A stretch of 64,000 nt of DNA from JADCRZ01 sp041751095 (GTDB lineage: Bacteria; Bacteroidota; Bacteroidia; Chitinophagales; Chitinophagaceae): assembly GCA_041751095.1 (NCBI GenBank), contig JBGSYC010000181.1, forward strand, positions 62,001 to 126,000, in the 5' to 3' direction. Below are positions 35,208 through 45,100 of this stretch, one piece after another (positions within the stretch are counted from its first letter, which is position 1; each line of letters begins with the position of its first letter). The notes beneath the pieces are model-generated. The model was given only the letters and a program-made list of their open reading frames with translations. It was not told where the DNA came from and ran no database searches. Made by a program: the position numbers and the translations under genes.

Positions 35208-36113
35208 TTAACCCGCATCGTTGACCAGCTCCTTTAATCTACCTGCAAGACGCATGGTGATTTCTCCCCGTTTGCCGTTGCCGATCTGCCGGCCATCCAC
35301 GGAAAAAACGGGTAAAATGTCTTTGGTGGTGCTGGTTATAAAAGCTTCTTTGGCTTCGTAGACTTCACTGATGGAAATATCCCGCTCCTCAATCATAAAG
35401 GCCGCAGTAAAATGGCGTAGCAGCTGTTTGCGGATAACCCCCGTTAGCAGGTTATTTGCCGGAGTGGCTATTTTTCCTTCTTTGGTAATGATATAGAAGT
35501 TCGCCCGGGGACATTCCGTAACCTGGTTGTTATAATGATACAATACTTCATCCGCTTGTTGTTCTTTGATAAAAGGCTGTAGCCAGATGGCCATGAGGTA
35601 GTCTATGGTTTTTACCTGGGGCATCTGCCTTTGGTGCTGGTAAGTAACTAACCGGATGCCCTTTGCTTCGGCATTGTTATTTAAAGCCAACGGTTGCTGG
35701 GTAATGATCATGTTAGGCTTACCCATTGTGTATCCATCGTTAGAATAACCGCCGGTAAGCGTAATGCGAATGCCCGAAAAAAGCTGGTTATTCCTTTCCA
35801 TGAGCTCAGCTAAAAGCTCCTTTAACTCCACACGGCTCCTACCTGCATCCAGCCTCATTTGACCGGCAGAATGATAAAGCCGGTCGAGGTGATCGTCCAG
35901 AAAAACAGGGCGGCCGTTTACCGTTTTAAAAAAGTCAAAAATACCATACCCTCTTTGGATAGACAGGTCATTGATGTACAGGACTGCCTTATCAGCCGGA
36001 ACCAATGCACCGTTGACGACGCAATGTAAAGGCTTTGATGATGGATGATTTTCATCAAATTGCACATCGTGCTCACCTAAAGACAAACCAAACAAAGGAC
36101 CGGATGTTGACAT
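35208..36113 (-). CDS. Class IV PLP-dependent aminotransferase (D-amino acid/branched-chain type)
   Basis: The product is 301 residues. Fold-type IV marks are visible: GYGIFDFFKTVNGRPVFLDD, the PLP-binding lysine K168 in QVKTIDYL, and the phosphate-anchoring run ECPRANFYIITKEGKIATPA followed by LLTGVIRKQLL. It could be a D-amino acid aminotransferase or a branched-chain aminotransferase; motifs alone do not decide. No signal peptide is present, so it works in the cytoplasm. In the context of exported SelA-like PLP enzymes, amidohydrolases and RidA proteins a role in D-amino acid or 2-keto acid turnover is attractive but is inference. Confidence 0.8.
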   Translation of the reverse strand: MSTSGPLFGLSLGEHDVQFDENHPSSKPLHCVVNGALVPADKAVLYINDLSIQRGYGIFDFFKTVNGRPVFLDDHLDRLYHSAGQMRLDAGRSRVELKELLAELMERNNQLFSGIRITLTGGYSNDGYTMGKPNMIITQQPLALNNNAEAKGIRLVTYQHQRQMPQVKTIDYLMAIWLQPFIKEQQADEVLYHYNNQVTECPRANFYIITKEGKIATPANNLLTGVIRKQLLRHFTAAFMIEERDISISEVYEAKEAFITSTTKDILPVFSVDGRQIGNGKRGEITMRLAGRLKELVNDAG

Positions 36114-36761
36114 TGCTTAAACGGCTAAACAGTTTTACTAAAAACATTACCTGAAACGAGTGATCAGAACATATGCGTGAATTGTCCCGTCGTTCGAATG
36201 TTGAGGCCAGATACTCCACAATTTAGAACATATATCAATATCGCCATCGATTGATGTCTTAGTTCAGGGTGTTCCTGCGCCCCGGTTTTATACTTTTGCA
36301 TGAGTGATTGATGACAAATAAATACAGGTCGCTATCAAAAAAGGAAGCCTGCGTAGAATAGCCCTGATCGGCAAGGCCATACTCCTCTGCTCTTCCGTAG
36401 TCCCCGACAACAGTAAGGAAAAAAAATAAAATTCGGAGTTTTTGCATAAGCAGTGTCTGGTAATAAAGGTTAATACAAAAGTTTTAATTATTTTCATAAG
36501 GCAGGTAAGAAAAAACGTCAAGGGCGGGAACCCCGGCCGCTATTGTCCATCTGAGATGCTTTGATGTCAATTATAAAATGGACACCATTATTCAAAAGTA
36601 GATGCACGGAATAAATGAAATTCAAAAATAAATATATCGGAGATAGGTTAAAAAAAAATTATCTTGATTTTTTATTGAAGCACAGAAAATGATATTGGCT
36701 ATCAGCTATCGGCAATGAACAATCGGTTATCGGAATCTAAAATCCTCCAAAACCTTCTACT
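36114..36761. other. Divergent promoter region, no gene supported
   Basis: About 650 bases separate the class IV aminotransferase (minus) from the alpha/beta hydrolase (plus), so promoters for both arms of the catabolic locus should lie here. A short minus-strand frame (36447-36259) begins like a signal peptide (MQKLRILFFFLTVV) but has no further support. No TAnnTTTG core was found on either strand. The plus-strand end holds a heptad-periodic array. Confidence 0.5.
36697..36752. repeat. Heptad-periodic array (GGCTATC / AGCTATC type)
   Basis: Eight consecutive 7-base units are in register: GGCTATC, AGCTATC, GGCAATG, AACAATC, GGTTATC, GGAATCT, AAAATCC, TCCAAAA. The array ends about ten bases before the start codon of the alpha/beta hydrolase gene, so it occupies that gene's leader. 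Confidence 0.6.
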
Positions 36762-38075
36762 ATGAAAAAGAACCGGAGAGAGTTTTTGAAATATACCGGC
36801 CTTACGGGCATAGGAGTAGCCGGGGCAGGAATGATAAAGGGACTGGCAACGGAGAACGAGCAGCCGGCAAGCCCCGGAACATTTTCCCCGGGTAACGGAA
36901 ATCAATTGAGTGGTGAAAAAGATGTAAGCGTTATTGGCGCATATGGAAAATGGGCAGCAGGCCTGAACAAAGGCGAACTGCCTTCCCTCTCTTACAGGCG
37001 AAGCGAATTCAAAGACCTTGCTGCCTGGAAAGACACTGCAAGAAAACGTGTTATTGACCGGATGGCTATCCCTGACATTGGTGGTATCCCCGAAGTAAAT
37101 GTAGTGAAATCCTATACCTATGACGGGTTGCAAATCGAAGAGCTGAAATGGCAATTGCCATACGGCCGCGCTACGGAAGCCGTTCTCCTGAAACCTGTTG
37201 ATAAGAAAGGCAGGCTGCCGGGGATACTTGCTTTCCATGACCATGGTGGAAACAAATATTTCGGAAACCAGAAAATAATCAGGACAACGGAACTTCAGCA
37301 TCCGCTAATCAGGGAACACCAGCGGGAGTACTATGAAAGCCTCGCGTGGGCAAATGAAATGGCAAAACGCGGATATGTTGTGCTGGTACCTGATGCTTTT
37401 CCGTTTGGAAGCCGGAGAGTAATGCCCGCGGACGTTCCTGCAAAGCTACGCAAGGGCCTGAATAATGACGATCCGGGGAAACCTGAAAATATCAAAGCCT
37501 ATAACGACTGGGCGGGCACTCATGAACATATCATGGCTAAATCCTTGTTCAGTGCAGGAACAACATGGCCGGGTGTATTTTTTGCTGAAGACCAAAAAGC
37601 GCTTGATGTATTATGTGCCCGTCCCGATGTTGACGCGGGCCGTATAGGATGCGGAGGGCTTTCCGGGGGTGGCATGCGTACCGCCTTTCTGGGAGGGCTT
37701 GACAGCAGGATCAGTTGCGCAGTCTGCGTAGGATTTATGACAACCTGGAAGGACTTCGTTCTGAATAAATCCTTTACCCATACCTGGATGACCTACGTTC
37801 CATTGCTCCCCAATGAGCTCGATTTCCCTGAGATCCTTGCATTACGAGCACCCCTCCCTACGCTGATAGTCAATGATGAAGATGATGAACTTTTTACTTT
37901 AGCGGAAATGAAAGAGGCTGACCAGGTATTAAAAGACATCTTTTCAAAAGCAGGTGCGGGAGACCGTTACAAAGGTTCATTTTACCCCGGGCCTCATAAA
38001 TTTGATGCTAAGATGCAGGCCGAAGCCTTCGGGTGGTTTGACCGCTGGCTGCAGACACCATTGAATAAATCTTAG
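36762..38075 (+). CDS. Exported alpha/beta hydrolase (acetyl xylan esterase/dienelactone hydrolase type)
   Basis: The product is 437 residues. The N-terminus KNRREFLKYTGLTGIGVAGA is a twin-arginine signal. The hydrolase core includes GRLPGILAFHDHGGNKYFGN (oxyanion strand), the nucleophile elbow IGCGGLSGGGMRTAFLGGLD, and a C-terminal YPGPHKFDAKMQ with the catalytic His. An Asp/Glu-rich segment (IVNDEDDELFTLAEM) supplies the acid. Such enzymes remove acyl groups or open lactones. It is the first gene of the plus-strand arm, 114 bases before the SelA-like gene, and may strip an ester from the imported substrate before deamination. Confidence 0.8.
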   Translation: MKKNRREFLKYTGLTGIGVAGAGMIKGLATENEQPASPGTFSPGNGNQLSGEKDVSVIGAYGKWAAGLNKGELPSLSYRRSEFKDLAAWKDTARKRVIDRMAIPDIGGIPEVNVVKSYTYDGLQIEELKWQLPYGRATEAVLLKPVDKKGRLPGILAFHDHGGNKYFGNQKIIRTTELQHPLIREHQREYYESLAWANEMAKRGYVVLVPDAFPFGSRRVMPADVPAKLRKGLNNDDPGKPENIKAYNDWAGTHEHIMAKSLFSAGTTWPGVFFAEDQKALDVLCARPDVDAGRIGCGGLSGGGMRTAFLGGLDSRISCAVCVGFMTTWKDFVLNKSFTHTWMTYVPLLPNELDFPEILALRAPLPTLIVNDEDDELFTLAEMKEADQVLKDIFSKAGAGDRYKGSFYPGPHKFDAKMQAEAFGWFDRWLQTPLNKS

Positions 38076-38189
38076 TTCCGCAAGGTAATGCGTATCTTCT
38101 TTGTCTTTTATCAGGCTGACAATAATTATCATGAGCCGGGGCTTTGAAAGTGAACCGGATAAATTAACTTTCAACAAATAACCAAAATA

Positions 38190-39398
38190 ATGAATCGCAG
38201 AAAGATGCTGAAAGGGTTGTCCATGCTGCCTCTATCGGCCACCGGGATCGGCAGTGGTATTCCGTTTTCTACTGCTTTTGCAGACACGACCCCGGCGAAG
38301 CGTGACCTGTTTAAAGAACTTGGCGTAACCCCTGTTATAAACGCCAGCGTAACGATGACCTTTCTTTCGGGGTCGCTGATGATGCCTGAAGTACTTGATG
38401 CCATCAATTCCACGAGCCATGATTTTGCAAATATGTTTGAATTGCAGGACAAGGTCGGCGCCAAAATTGCCGAAATGCTGCAGTGCGAGGCCGCCATGGT
38501 AACTTCAGGCGCAGCCTGTGCAATGGTGCTCGGAACGGCAGCTTCTATTACGGGTAACGATAAAGAAAAGATCAAAGCACTTCCAAACTTTCCCGGGCCG
38601 CGCCCTGAGGTTATTATGCAAAAAAGTCATCGTTATCTTTTCGATCAGGCCATCAGCACCACCGGAGCAAAAATCGTGGAGGTAGAAGGGGCTGCGGCAA
38701 TGGAACAAGCCATTAATCCAAATACGGTAATGGCATTATTCTTTAACGCGGCTGAAGAGCAGGGAATAGCTCATGAAGAATTCCTGGCCATAGCAAAAAA
38801 ACACAAGATACCCACCTTTGTAGACGCAGCGGCGGATGTGCCTCCTGTTGAAAATCTTTTCAGGTTCCAGAAAATGGGGTATGACCTGATTACCTTTTCA
38901 GGCGGAAAAATGATCCGCGGCCCACAGAGCGCAGGCTTGCTTTTTGGACGAAAGGATTTGATCGAGGCTGCAAAGCTGAACCACAGCCCTCATGAAGCCC
39001 CTATCGGAAGGCCAATGAAAGTAAATAAGGAAGAGATGTTTGGCATGTATGCCGCCCTTAAGTCTTACCTGGAAAGAGATCATAAAAAAGAATGGGATGA
39101 TTGGATGAACCGCACGAAACGCATTGCTAAAATCCTTGATAAAATCCCATCTGTAAAAAGCGAAACCGTTATCCCGGGTGGACAGGCAAACATATTCCCC
39201 AGCCTGCATGTACAATGGGATCCAGGCCAGATCAGGATCACTCCTGAAGAGGTGCTTGCCCAATTGAAGAACGGCACTCCAAGCATTGTGGCAAATGCCA
39301 GGGGAGGAAAGTTAAGCATCGGAGTGGTGCTCTTGCGGCCAGACCAGGTTGATATTGTTGCACGTCGGGTAAAGCAGGTTCTCGAACAGCCAGTGTAG
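38190..39398 (+). CDS. Exported SelA/DgaE-like PLP-dependent enzyme, copy 1
   Basis: The product is 402 residues of the SelA-related fold-type I family. After the signal come KELGVTPVINASVTMTFLSG, PTFVDAAADVPPVENLF with the PLP-binding Asp, and the Schiff-base lysine K240 in SGGKMIRGPQSAGLL. The N-terminus (MNRRKMLKGLSMLPLSATGI) is a twin-arginine-like signal ending near AFADTT, which is unusual: relatives such as DgaE, a D-glucosaminate-6-phosphate ammonia-lyase, are cytoplasmic. Tat would allow export after PLP loading. It is followed 67 bases later by an amidohydrolase gene, the same pairing as EF_0838/EF_0837 of Enterococcus. The expected reaction is elimination of ammonia from an amino acid or amino-sugar acid to give an enamine or keto product. 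Confidence 0.82.
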   Translation: MNRRKMLKGLSMLPLSATGIGSGIPFSTAFADTTPAKRDLFKELGVTPVINASVTMTFLSGSLMMPEVLDAINSTSHDFANMFELQDKVGAKIAEMLQCEAAMVTSGAACAMVLGTAASITGNDKEKIKALPNFPGPRPEVIMQKSHRYLFDQAISTTGAKIVEVEGAAAMEQAINPNTVMALFFNAAEEQGIAHEEFLAIAKKHKIPTFVDAAADVPPVENLFRFQKMGYDLITFSGGKMIRGPQSAGLLFGRKDLIEAAKLNHSPHEAPIGRPMKVNKEEMFGMYAALKSYLERDHKKEWDDWMNRTKRIAKILDKIPSVKSETVIPGGQANIFPSLHVQWDPGQIRITPEEVLAQLKNGTPSIVANARGGKLSIGVVLLRPDQVDIVARRVKQVLEQPV

Positions 39399-39465
39399 CA
39401 GTTGCTATGGTGACCAACAAACAAAAGATGTATACATTCATTCAGATCATAACCATAAAAAATCT

Positions 39466-40755
39466 TTGATGAAATTATTCTTCCTTGTCTTTTGGGTGCT
39501 ATGCTATTCGGTTTGCCTCCGGGCGCAGCCATTTACCATTGTCATAAAAGGCGGGCATGTTATTGACCCGAAAAACAATATTGACGGGGTGATGGATGTT
39601 GCTATCAGTAATAACAAAATAGCGCAGGTAGCTAAAAATATTGATGCCAAAGGAGCTACGCAGGTGGTAGATGCGAAAGGGCTTTATGTTACCCCGGGAT
39701 TGATAGACATCCATTCTCACAACTTTTTTGGAGTTGAGCCGGATCACCAGTATCAGAATGGAAACCTTGCACTTCCGCCGGATGGATTTACATTCCGCAA
39801 TGGAGTAACTACTGTAGTGGATGCGGGAAGCTCAGGCTGGCGGACGTTCCCTACTTTTAAGTTGCAAACGGTAGATATGTCTCAAACCAGGGTACTCGCG
39901 TTTTTGAATATCGCAGGTGAGGGCATGAGAGCCGGGTACGAGCAGAACTCGAATGATATGGATCCTAAACTGGCTGCGCTTGTGGCACGCCGTTATAAAG
40001 ATGTTATCGTCGGTTTCAAACTGGCACACTATGAAGGTCATGACTGGTCGCCGGTAGACAAGGCAGTAGAAGCAGGGAAGCAGGCCGGGGGCATTCCGGT
40101 AATGGTTGATTTTGGCGGCAGCACGCCTCCGCTTCCGATAGAAGAGTTGTTCATGAAGCACCTTCGTCCCGGCGATATCTTTACACATTGTTTCGGACAG
40201 CTGGCGAGCAGGGAATTTATTGTAGATACGCTTACAAAAAAAGTAAAACCTTTTGTGCATGAGGCAAGAAAAAGAGGGATCATTTTTGATGTGGGTTATG
40301 GAGGGATAAGTTTTGCCTATTCACAGGCTATCCCCGCTATAAAGGAGGGATTTTATCCCAATTCAATCAGTACAGATATTCATGTAGGCAGCATGAACAA
40401 TGCTATGAAGGACATGCTTACGACCATGTCGAAATTTCTTGCCATGGGTATGGATCTAAAAAGTGTGATTACGGCCAGTACCTGGAATCCTGCGCAAATA
40501 ATCAAAAGAGAGGAATTAGGAAACCTTTCCATGGGGTCGGACGCTGACGTTGCGATACTTAATATCCGCGAGGGCAAATTCGGGCTGTTCGATTATACCG
40601 GCTACAGGCTTGAAGCCGGAAAAAGACTGGAGTGTGAAATGACCATCAGGAACGGTAGAATTGTTTACGATTTCAACGGCATCGCCAGACCTTTAGTTGT
40701 TCCAAGATCAACCGTTAATTCGCCCGCTCCCCGGCCAGGTTCAGGTACACATTAG
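39466..40755 (+). CDS. Secreted metal-dependent amidohydrolase/deacetylase, copy 1
   Basis: The product is 429 residues with a Sec signal (KLFFLVFWVLCYSVCLRA). It belongs to the amidohydrolase superfamily near the EF_0837/AHA_3915 type. The metal ligands are visible: HSH in PGLIDIHSHNFFG, a candidate carboxylated lysine in IVGFKLAHYE, His in DIFTHCFGQLA and Asp in NSISTDIHVGSM. This family sits next to SelA-like enzymes in other bacteria, and members were proposed to deacetylate amino-sugar acids or related amides. Here it is exported and lies directly after PLP enzyme copy 1, so it would act in the same compartment, probably before the lyase. Confidence 0.82.
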   Translation: MMKLFFLVFWVLCYSVCLRAQPFTIVIKGGHVIDPKNNIDGVMDVAISNNKIAQVAKNIDAKGATQVVDAKGLYVTPGLIDIHSHNFFGVEPDHQYQNGNLALPPDGFTFRNGVTTVVDAGSSGWRTFPTFKLQTVDMSQTRVLAFLNIAGEGMRAGYEQNSNDMDPKLAALVARRYKDVIVGFKLAHYEGHDWSPVDKAVEAGKQAGGIPVMVDFGGSTPPLPIEELFMKHLRPGDIFTHCFGQLASREFIVDTLTKKVKPFVHEARKRGIIFDVGYGGISFAYSQAIPAIKEGFYPNSISTDIHVGSMNNAMKDMLTTMSKFLAMGMDLKSVITASTWNPAQIIKREELGNLSMGSDADVAILNIREGKFGLFDYTGYRLEAGKRLECEMTIRNGRIVYDFNGIARPLVVPRSTVNSPAPRPGSGTH

Positions 40756-40830
40756 GGAGGCAGTGGCAGGTATGTGGAAGAACCATCGTCCGGCTGAATT
40801 AAACTTTTTCAACGCTCACTATTTCAGGCC

Positions 40831-40858
40831 CATACCTCATACCCCATACCTCATTAAA
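40831..40858. repeat. Heptad-periodic array (CATACCT / CATACCC)
   Basis: Units CATACCT, CATACCC, CATACCT and CATTAAA lie in register between the first amidohydrolase gene and the convergent RidA gene. The unit word is the same as in the array at 47075-47123. Confidence 0.65.
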
Positions 40859-40982
40859 TGTTTTCCGGAAGAAATTAACCGAAGAAAGCCTGGTTCCGGA
40901 GGGCAAGTGAGGTCGCAGACACCTTGAAAGCAGGCATAAAACGCGCTGAACTGTTTTTCGCCTGTACTTCACAGGCCACCTG

Positions 40983-41519
40983 CTATTCCTTTATCTCCAC
41001 GATCATTTCAATTTCCACAGCGATATTGAATGGCAGGGAACCCACGCCGACGGCTGAGCGCGCATGCCTTCCGCTTTCGCCAAACACTTGTACCATCAGA
41101 TCAGAAAATCCGTTAATTACCTGGGAGTGGCGTTCAAAGGATGGCACCGCATTCACCATTCCCAAAACCTTTACAATCCTCTTTACTTTATTCAGATCTT
41201 TAATCTCCCCTTTTAAGGAAGATAATAATGAGATACCCACCAGTCTGGCGGCTTGCTGGCCCTGCTCTATGGTCAGATCACCTCCCAATTTACCTGTTAC
41301 CTGCCCACCTTCCGGTTTATCAGGGCCATGCCCCGAAAGGTATACAAGATTTCCTACGCGGTTTGCCTTTAAGAAATTAGCTGTAGGTGGCGTAGGAAGG
41401 ATCAGCTTTATACCCAGCTCTTTTAACTTGCTTTCCACATCGGGCGTTTTCCCCTGAGCGTTAATTCCGGTCGTATGGATAAAAAAAGAAGAACCAATTA
41501 AGAGAAGTGATTTTATCAT
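40983..41519 (-). CDS. Exported RidA family protein (Rid2/YjgH-like), copy 1
   Basis: The product is 178 residues with a Sec signal (MIKSLLLIGSSFFIHTTGIN). The RidA fold is evident: GIKLILPTPPTANFLKANRV, NLVYLSGHGPD, and the C-terminal segment RHARSAVGVGSLPFNIAVEI with the conserved arginine. RidA proteins hydrolyse reactive enamine and imine intermediates released by PLP enzymes. RidA is normally cytoplasmic, so the signal peptide is unusual and suggests that an imine is produced outside the cytoplasm. It faces the amidohydrolase gene tail to tail, between the two PLP-enzyme sets. Confidence 0.82.
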   Translation of the reverse strand: MIKSLLLIGSSFFIHTTGINAQGKTPDVESKLKELGIKLILPTPPTANFLKANRVGNLVYLSGHGPDKPEGGQVTGKLGGDLTIEQGQQAARLVGISLLSSLKGEIKDLNKVKRIVKVLGMVNAVPSFERHSQVINGFSDLMVQVFGESGRHARSAVGVGSLPFNIAVEIEMIVEIKE

Positions 41520-41630
41520 ACGCGTTGATTATAGTTGAAAATTTACGGATAATGAAATTAGGCGCTTATTTCTTAGATCAACGTATTTTTTGTAAAGATA
41601 CTTTTTAGAATTCTATGAAACGCTGTGCTT

Positions 41631-41870
41631 AACCAACCCTTTCTTACAAAAGTCCGTGTTATCTTTTTGTCTGAATCACGGATTTAGTGGATTACGGGAT
41701 TACACAGATGATAGAACCAACCCTCTCTTACGAAATCAGCGTTATCTTTTTGTCTGAATCACGGATTTAATGGATTACGGGATTACACAGATTGTAGAAC
41801 CAACCATTCTTCCAAAAATCCGTGTTATCCTTTAATCTGTTCAATCCGTGATTCAGACAAGAGAACGTGG
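41631..41870. repeat. Triplicated 84-base direct repeat
   Basis: Copies begin at 41631, 41715 and 41798 with AACCAACC, then a CCGTGTTATC-type block, then GTCTGAATCACGGATTTA and GATTACGGGATTACACAG. The third copy is altered after its first 35 bases and continues with the inverse of the TGAATCACGGAT block. Each unit also contains complementary words, so hairpins are possible. It lies upstream of the second SusC gene, after the RidA gene promoter end. Confidence 0.8.
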
Positions 41871-42105
41871 TGCCCTCATACCAGCGTACGAATAAAAATA
41901 AGCTCAGGGCTTTATTTTTTTCTTAACAAACTAAATTTAATTTATTTTTAATTCTGCTCTTCTTGTTGTCTTATGTCGATTATTTTGATTTCATTATCAA
42001 AGCCGAAAAATTATCAGAAGACCTCAACCAGACAGTCGGACCCATCCCGTCAAAATAGTTACTGCATTAGTTATTCTTTAAAACCAAAACTATAAATTCA
42101 CACTT

Positions 42106-45100
42106 ATGCATTTTTACCCGTCCTTTATTTTCCATAAGCTTCTTTCTACAAAAAGGAGCTTCGAAAAAATTCCAGGGCACCTGCTTTGGCTTTCAGACGT
42201 TAAATTCATGATTAATCCTTTTCTTGTTGCTCCACAGAAAATAGCGATTGTCTTTATTTTTATATGCACTTTTTTCCACCAGCCTGCTTTCGCAACGCCC
42301 CCGGGTAACTTACCAGATAAAGTAGTCAGTGGCCAGGTGACCGGTGCAAACGGAGAAACGCTGCCGGGGGTAAGCATTATATTAAAGGGAACTTCTATTG
42401 GTGCCACCACCGACGCTACAGGGAGGTTCAGCATTAGTGTGCCAGACAATGGCACTTTGGTCTTTACTTTCGTTGGACACGATACAAAAGAGGTGCAGGT
42501 GAAAAACGAAACAGTCATCAATGTAAAAATGGATCCTGCCGGAACGAATCTGACAGATGTAGTGGTTACGGCTTTCGGCATTTCAAGAGAAAGAAAGGGA
42601 CTGGTGTATTCTGTTACGACAGTAAAGGGGTCGGAGTTTACGGAAGCCAGGGAAACCAATATTGCCAACGCCCTGACGGGGAAAATTGCCGGCGTGGATG
42701 CAACTCAGGTAGCCTCGGGCCCGGGAGGATCAAGCCGGGTGGTGATCCGGGGCCACGGTTCCTTTAACAGCAACCAGCAACCTTTATACGTTGTAAACGG
42801 CCTGCCCATCAACTCCAACAACTCTGGCGCCCTCACCAATACTATTGGTCTTAACGTTGACCGCGGTGATGGAATATCCAGCATCAACCCGGATGACATA
42901 GAATCGATTACGGTATTGAAAAGTGGCGCTGCTGCTGCATTATACGGAAGCCAGGCCGCTAATGGTGTGATACTGATCACAACCAAGTCCGGGAAAGCCC
43001 AGAAAGGAATTGGCGTGGAAGTGACTTCCAACCTTGTTTATGGAACCCCGTCAACATTTCCTAATTTTCAAACGGTTTATGGATCCGGAAATGATGGCGT
43101 AAAACCCGCGACCCAGGCAGCGGCGCTTAGTGCCGGCCGTTTATCTTACGGTGCCAGAGCGGACGGATCTCCGGTGATTCAATTCGATGGCGTGGTACGG
43201 CCGTATTCCATTGTAGGCGCAAAACAGAACATTAAAAATTTCTACAGGCCAAGTAAAGACTGGGTGAACACGATAGCGTTTTCAGGCGGCACCAACGCGC
43301 TCAATTTCAGGTTATCCGTCTCTGATCTGAGATCGGATGCGCAGACGCCGAATTCCAGCTTCGAAAGAAAAACTTCCAACCTCAGCCTCAGGTCAAACCT
43401 CGGTAAGAACGATTTAATTACGCTTGAATCCACCCTTCAATACAATATTGAAAATGGGAAAAACAGGCCTGGTGTCGGTTATGCGGAATTAAATTCAAGC
43501 TGGGCCACTTACCTGATTGGCAGCACGGTAGATATCAGGAGCCTTGCCCCGGGTTATGACGCAGCGGGAAATGAGGTGCAATGGAACCCCGTTCCGGCCG
43601 CCCCGAACCCATATTTTGTGATTAATAAAACCGGCAACAGTGACGAGAGAAGGCGCTTTATAGGCTCAGGAAGCGCCAAAGTGAATATCCTCAAAAATCT
43701 CTTTATCAAGGGAGCTGTCGCTCATGATTTTTCATTTCTTTCTTTAATGGACTTTGTGCCGATGGGCACGGCGTTTACCCCGAAGGGTTATATGAATACG
43801 AGTCAGCGGCATGATACGCGGACAAACCTGAATGCTATCCTGAACTACAATACCGCGTTCTTAACCGACTTCAATGTAAACGCTTTTGTTGGCGCAAACA
43901 GGGAACGGCTTCATAACCTGTCCAACTACCTCGGCGGAATTGATTTCATTATACCAAATTTCATCAGCTATACAAATCTTGCCACTTTAAATCCGTCAAC
44001 AACGGCACGTCCTTACCGGAGTGAAATTCGTTCGGGAACAAATTCCGTGTTTGGTTCTGTAGATGTGAATTACAAAGGCATCGCATATTTGTCTGTAACA
44101 GGCAGGCAGGACTGGTTCTCTACATTGAACAGGGGAAACAATTCCATCTTTTATCCTTCGGTGGGTACCGGCCTTGTTTTATCGGATGCTATCGCAATGC
44201 CTGCGGCGATCAATTACCTAAAGCTTCGGGCCTCATGGGCACAAGTTGGCAGCTCAACGGTAGATCCTGAAACAATTAACCGGATCTATACATTTACACC
44301 TGGCGGATTTAACGGGATACCGGTTCAGGTTGCTCCCAATACCTTACAGAATCCAGACATCAGGCCGCTAACGGTAACAACAACCGAGGGTGGTTTTGAA
44401 GTTCAGTTGTTTGGCAACCGCCTTAGCGTAGACGCTACGTATTACAGTCGCGTCACAACAAACGACATCCTTCAACCGGCCATTTCGCCAACCAGCGGAT
44501 TTGTTGCAGGAAATCAGAATGTCGGTAAGATCACCAACAAAGGCATAGAGCTCCTGTTCAGCGGAACGCCTCTGAGGCAGGCGAATTTCAGCTGGAACGT
44601 AAGCTATAATTTCGCCTATAATCAAAGTAAAATTGTTGAGCTTGCCCCGGGTATCACAAACCTTACCATCGGTACAGGTATCTCTTCAGCAGTAAGCATC
44701 GTAAACGCTGTAGGCCTGCCCTATGGATCGGTGTTGGGCTGGAGAATGCGCAAGGATGCCAACGGCGTACAGGTGTACAACAAAACAAGCGGGTACGAAG
44801 ACAGGTACCAGGATTATTTAGGTGTGGCTAACCCGCCGTACACGATGGGACTTACCAACACCTTCAGGTATAAAAACTTCTCGCTTAACGTATTGCTGGA
44901 TGCTAAATTCGGCGCTGTAGCATTTAACAATATGTGGGTGTATGCCATGCGTTTCGGCCTCACAAAAAACACCCTTCCAGGCAGGGAAACAGGTGTTCAG
45001 CTCGAAGGTGTTGACCAAACGGGCGCTAAATTCAGCAGACTCTGGCCGGTAGTAGACCTGGATACATACTATAACAACAGGGGTGTAAATTATTCGGAAT

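Noticed and set aside
36259..36521. Small signal-peptide-like minus-strand ORFs before the aminotransferase
   Set aside because: Two overlapping frames without conserved motifs or spacing to any gene; could be remnants but not supportable.
36702..37301. 199-residue minus-strand ORF
   Set aside because: It lies antisense inside the alpha/beta hydrolase gene, which has a twin-arginine signal and a complete nucleophile elbow.
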